In this document: positions 63,234-64,000 of the stretch, piece by piece
Layout of the letters: every line of letters begins with the position of its first letter
Position numbering within the stretch: the first letter of the stretch is position 1
DNA from: Cognataquiflexum gelatinilyticum
GTDB taxonomy: Bacteria > Bacteroidota > Bacteroidia > Cytophagales > Cyclobacteriaceae
Length of the DNA: 64,000 nt
Assembly: GCF_024813435.1 (NCBI RefSeq)
Contig: NZ_JANAEZ010000004.1
Location: 62,001-126,000, forward strand
Direction of reading: 5' to 3'
Translations under genes and position numbers: made by a program
The notes under the pieces: model-generated
Told to the model about the DNA's origin: nothing
Seen by the model: the letters and a program-made list of their open reading frames with translations, nothing else
The model's database searches: none

Positions 63234-64000
63234 GTGTATAAATCTTTGCTAAAACCAATACTTTTTGTCAAAAACCCGGAAGACGCGCATTATTTTACTT
63301 TTTCTTGGATAAAAAAAACATTCAATCTACCCCTCATCAAAAACATCATTGAGGGCATTTTTGATTACCAAAATCCTATTTTAGAAAAAGAGGTATTTGG
63401 ACTTCACTTCAAAAATCCTGTCGGTCTTGCTGCAGGCTTTGATAAAGATGCCAAACTGATCGATGAAATGGCCATGTTGGGGTTTGGGTTTATCGAAATC
63501 GGAACCTTGACTCCAAAACCCCAGGAAGGCAATCCTCAGCCACGGTTATTCAGGTTGCCTGAGGATGAGGCTCTGATCAATAGAATGGGATTTAACAACG
63601 GAGGCGTGGAAGAAGCCATCAAAAGACTCCAAGATGTAAAAACCGATGTCCTCATCGGAGGGAACATTGGAAAAAACAAACTGACTCCAAACGAAAAAGC
63701 AGCCGACGATTACCTTTATTGTCTCCATGCTTTACATCCTTATGTGGATTATTTTGTGGTCAATGTAAGTTCACCAAATACGCCAAACCTGCGTGAACTT
63801 CAAGAAAAAGAGCCTTTAAAAAAACTTCTAATCGCTGTCAAAGAGGCGAATTCCAGAAAATCAAGGCCAAAACCCATACTCCTGAAAATTGCCCCGGACC
63901 TCACCGTAGGCCAATTGGATGATATCATTGAGATCGTCATCGAAACCGAAATAGATGGCGTCATAGCGACCAATACCACCATTGACAGGTCACAATTAAA
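63234..64000 (+). CDS. pyrD: Dihydroorotate dehydrogenase, quinone type, partial
   Basis: 255 codons are present and the end lies outside. The start is GTG at 63234 (VYKSLLKPILFLVKNPEDAHYF). NPVGLAAGFDKDA, GFIEIGTLTPKPQEGNP and NRMGFNNGG bind FMN, and VVNVSSPNTPNLRELQ has the catalytic Ser of class 2 enzymes. An N-terminal hydrophobic helix for membrane quinone access is present. It makes orotate in pyrimidine synthesis. Confidence 0.94.
   Translation, partial: MYKSLLKPILFVKNPEDAHYFTFSWIKKTFNLPLIKNIIEGIFDYQNPILEKEVFGLHFKNPVGLAAGFDKDAKLIDEMAMLGFGFIEIGTLTPKPQEGNPQPRLFRLPEDEALINRMGFNNGGVEEAIKRLQDVKTDVLIGGNIGKNKLTPNEKAADDYLYCLHALHPYVDYFVVNVSSPNTPNLRELQEKEPLKKLLIAVKEANSRKSRPKPILLKIAPDLTVGQLDDIIEIVIETEIDGVIATNTTIDRSQL

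Noticed and set aside
1..64000. CRISPR array, insertion sequence or prophage
   Set aside because: No spaced direct repeats, transposase or phage genes were seen; the only recombinase is the housekeeping XerD.

Overview
The window reads as chromosomal core DNA of a Bacteroidota bacterium, most likely Cytophagales and close to Cyclobacteriaceae. The reasons are the gene families (DUF4249 plus TonB-dependent receptor, OmpA with thrombospondin type 3 repeats, Na+-NQR, a DnaE with a fused exonuclease, a two-motif DnaJ zinc region), the AT-leaning composition, weak Shine-Dalgarno signals, and several promoter sites of the phylum's TAnnTTTG type. The genus cannot be fixed from sequence alone. I see no rRNA, tRNA, CRISPR array, insertion sequence or prophage.

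Layout. 1-9.3 kb: the end of rsmG, an MscS-type channel, a secreted sialidase-fold protein, a small PH-domain membrane protein, and the replicative polymerase dnaE. 9.4-12.5 kb: trxA, the selenium pair mnmH-selD, and a secreted DUF1080 protein. 12.6-18 kb: a DUF502 membrane protein and nqrABCDE, without nqrF. 18-23 kb: cmk-ispH, adenine deaminase and an acyl-CoA dehydrogenase. 23-27 kb: the glycerol operon glpD-glpK-glpF. 27-33.2 kb: a lipoprotein histidine phosphatase, an RluA-type pseudouridine synthase, prfC, a sensor kinase, dps and lipA. 33.2-37.2 kb: a divergent envelope locus with an outer-membrane-like protein on one side and, on the other, an ECF sigma factor, a protein that seems to span both membranes, and an FKBP-type lipoprotein. 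37.3-45 kb: sdaA, two membrane proteins, upp, an OmpA protein, an M42-type peptidase, hpt, adk and obg. 45-50 kb: grpE-dnaJ, a secreted toastrack-like protein and an ABC exporter pair. 50-53 kb: UPF0158, cdd plus an esterase, and a saccharopine dehydrogenase-type enzyme. 53-58 kb: a TonB receptor, DUF4249 and Kelch/IPT operon. 58-61.6 kb: an aroQ to trmN6 run. 61.7-64 kb: a toxin-antitoxin remnant, xerD and the first part of pyrD.

How the genes work together. Clear functional groups are glycerol catabolism (uptake, kinase, dehydrogenase), the Na+-pumping NADH dehydrogenase, tRNA selenouridine synthesis, protein folding (grpE, dnaJ) and nucleotide salvage (upp, hpt, adk, cdd, ade, cmk). The most interesting accessory features are the sigma/trans-envelope/FKBP operon, a ParE-like toxin stopped by one in-frame TGA, the TonB/DUF4249/Kelch operon of unknown substrate, and a repeated arrangement in which a TAnnTTTG promoter is followed by a terminator-like hairpin just before hpt and obg.
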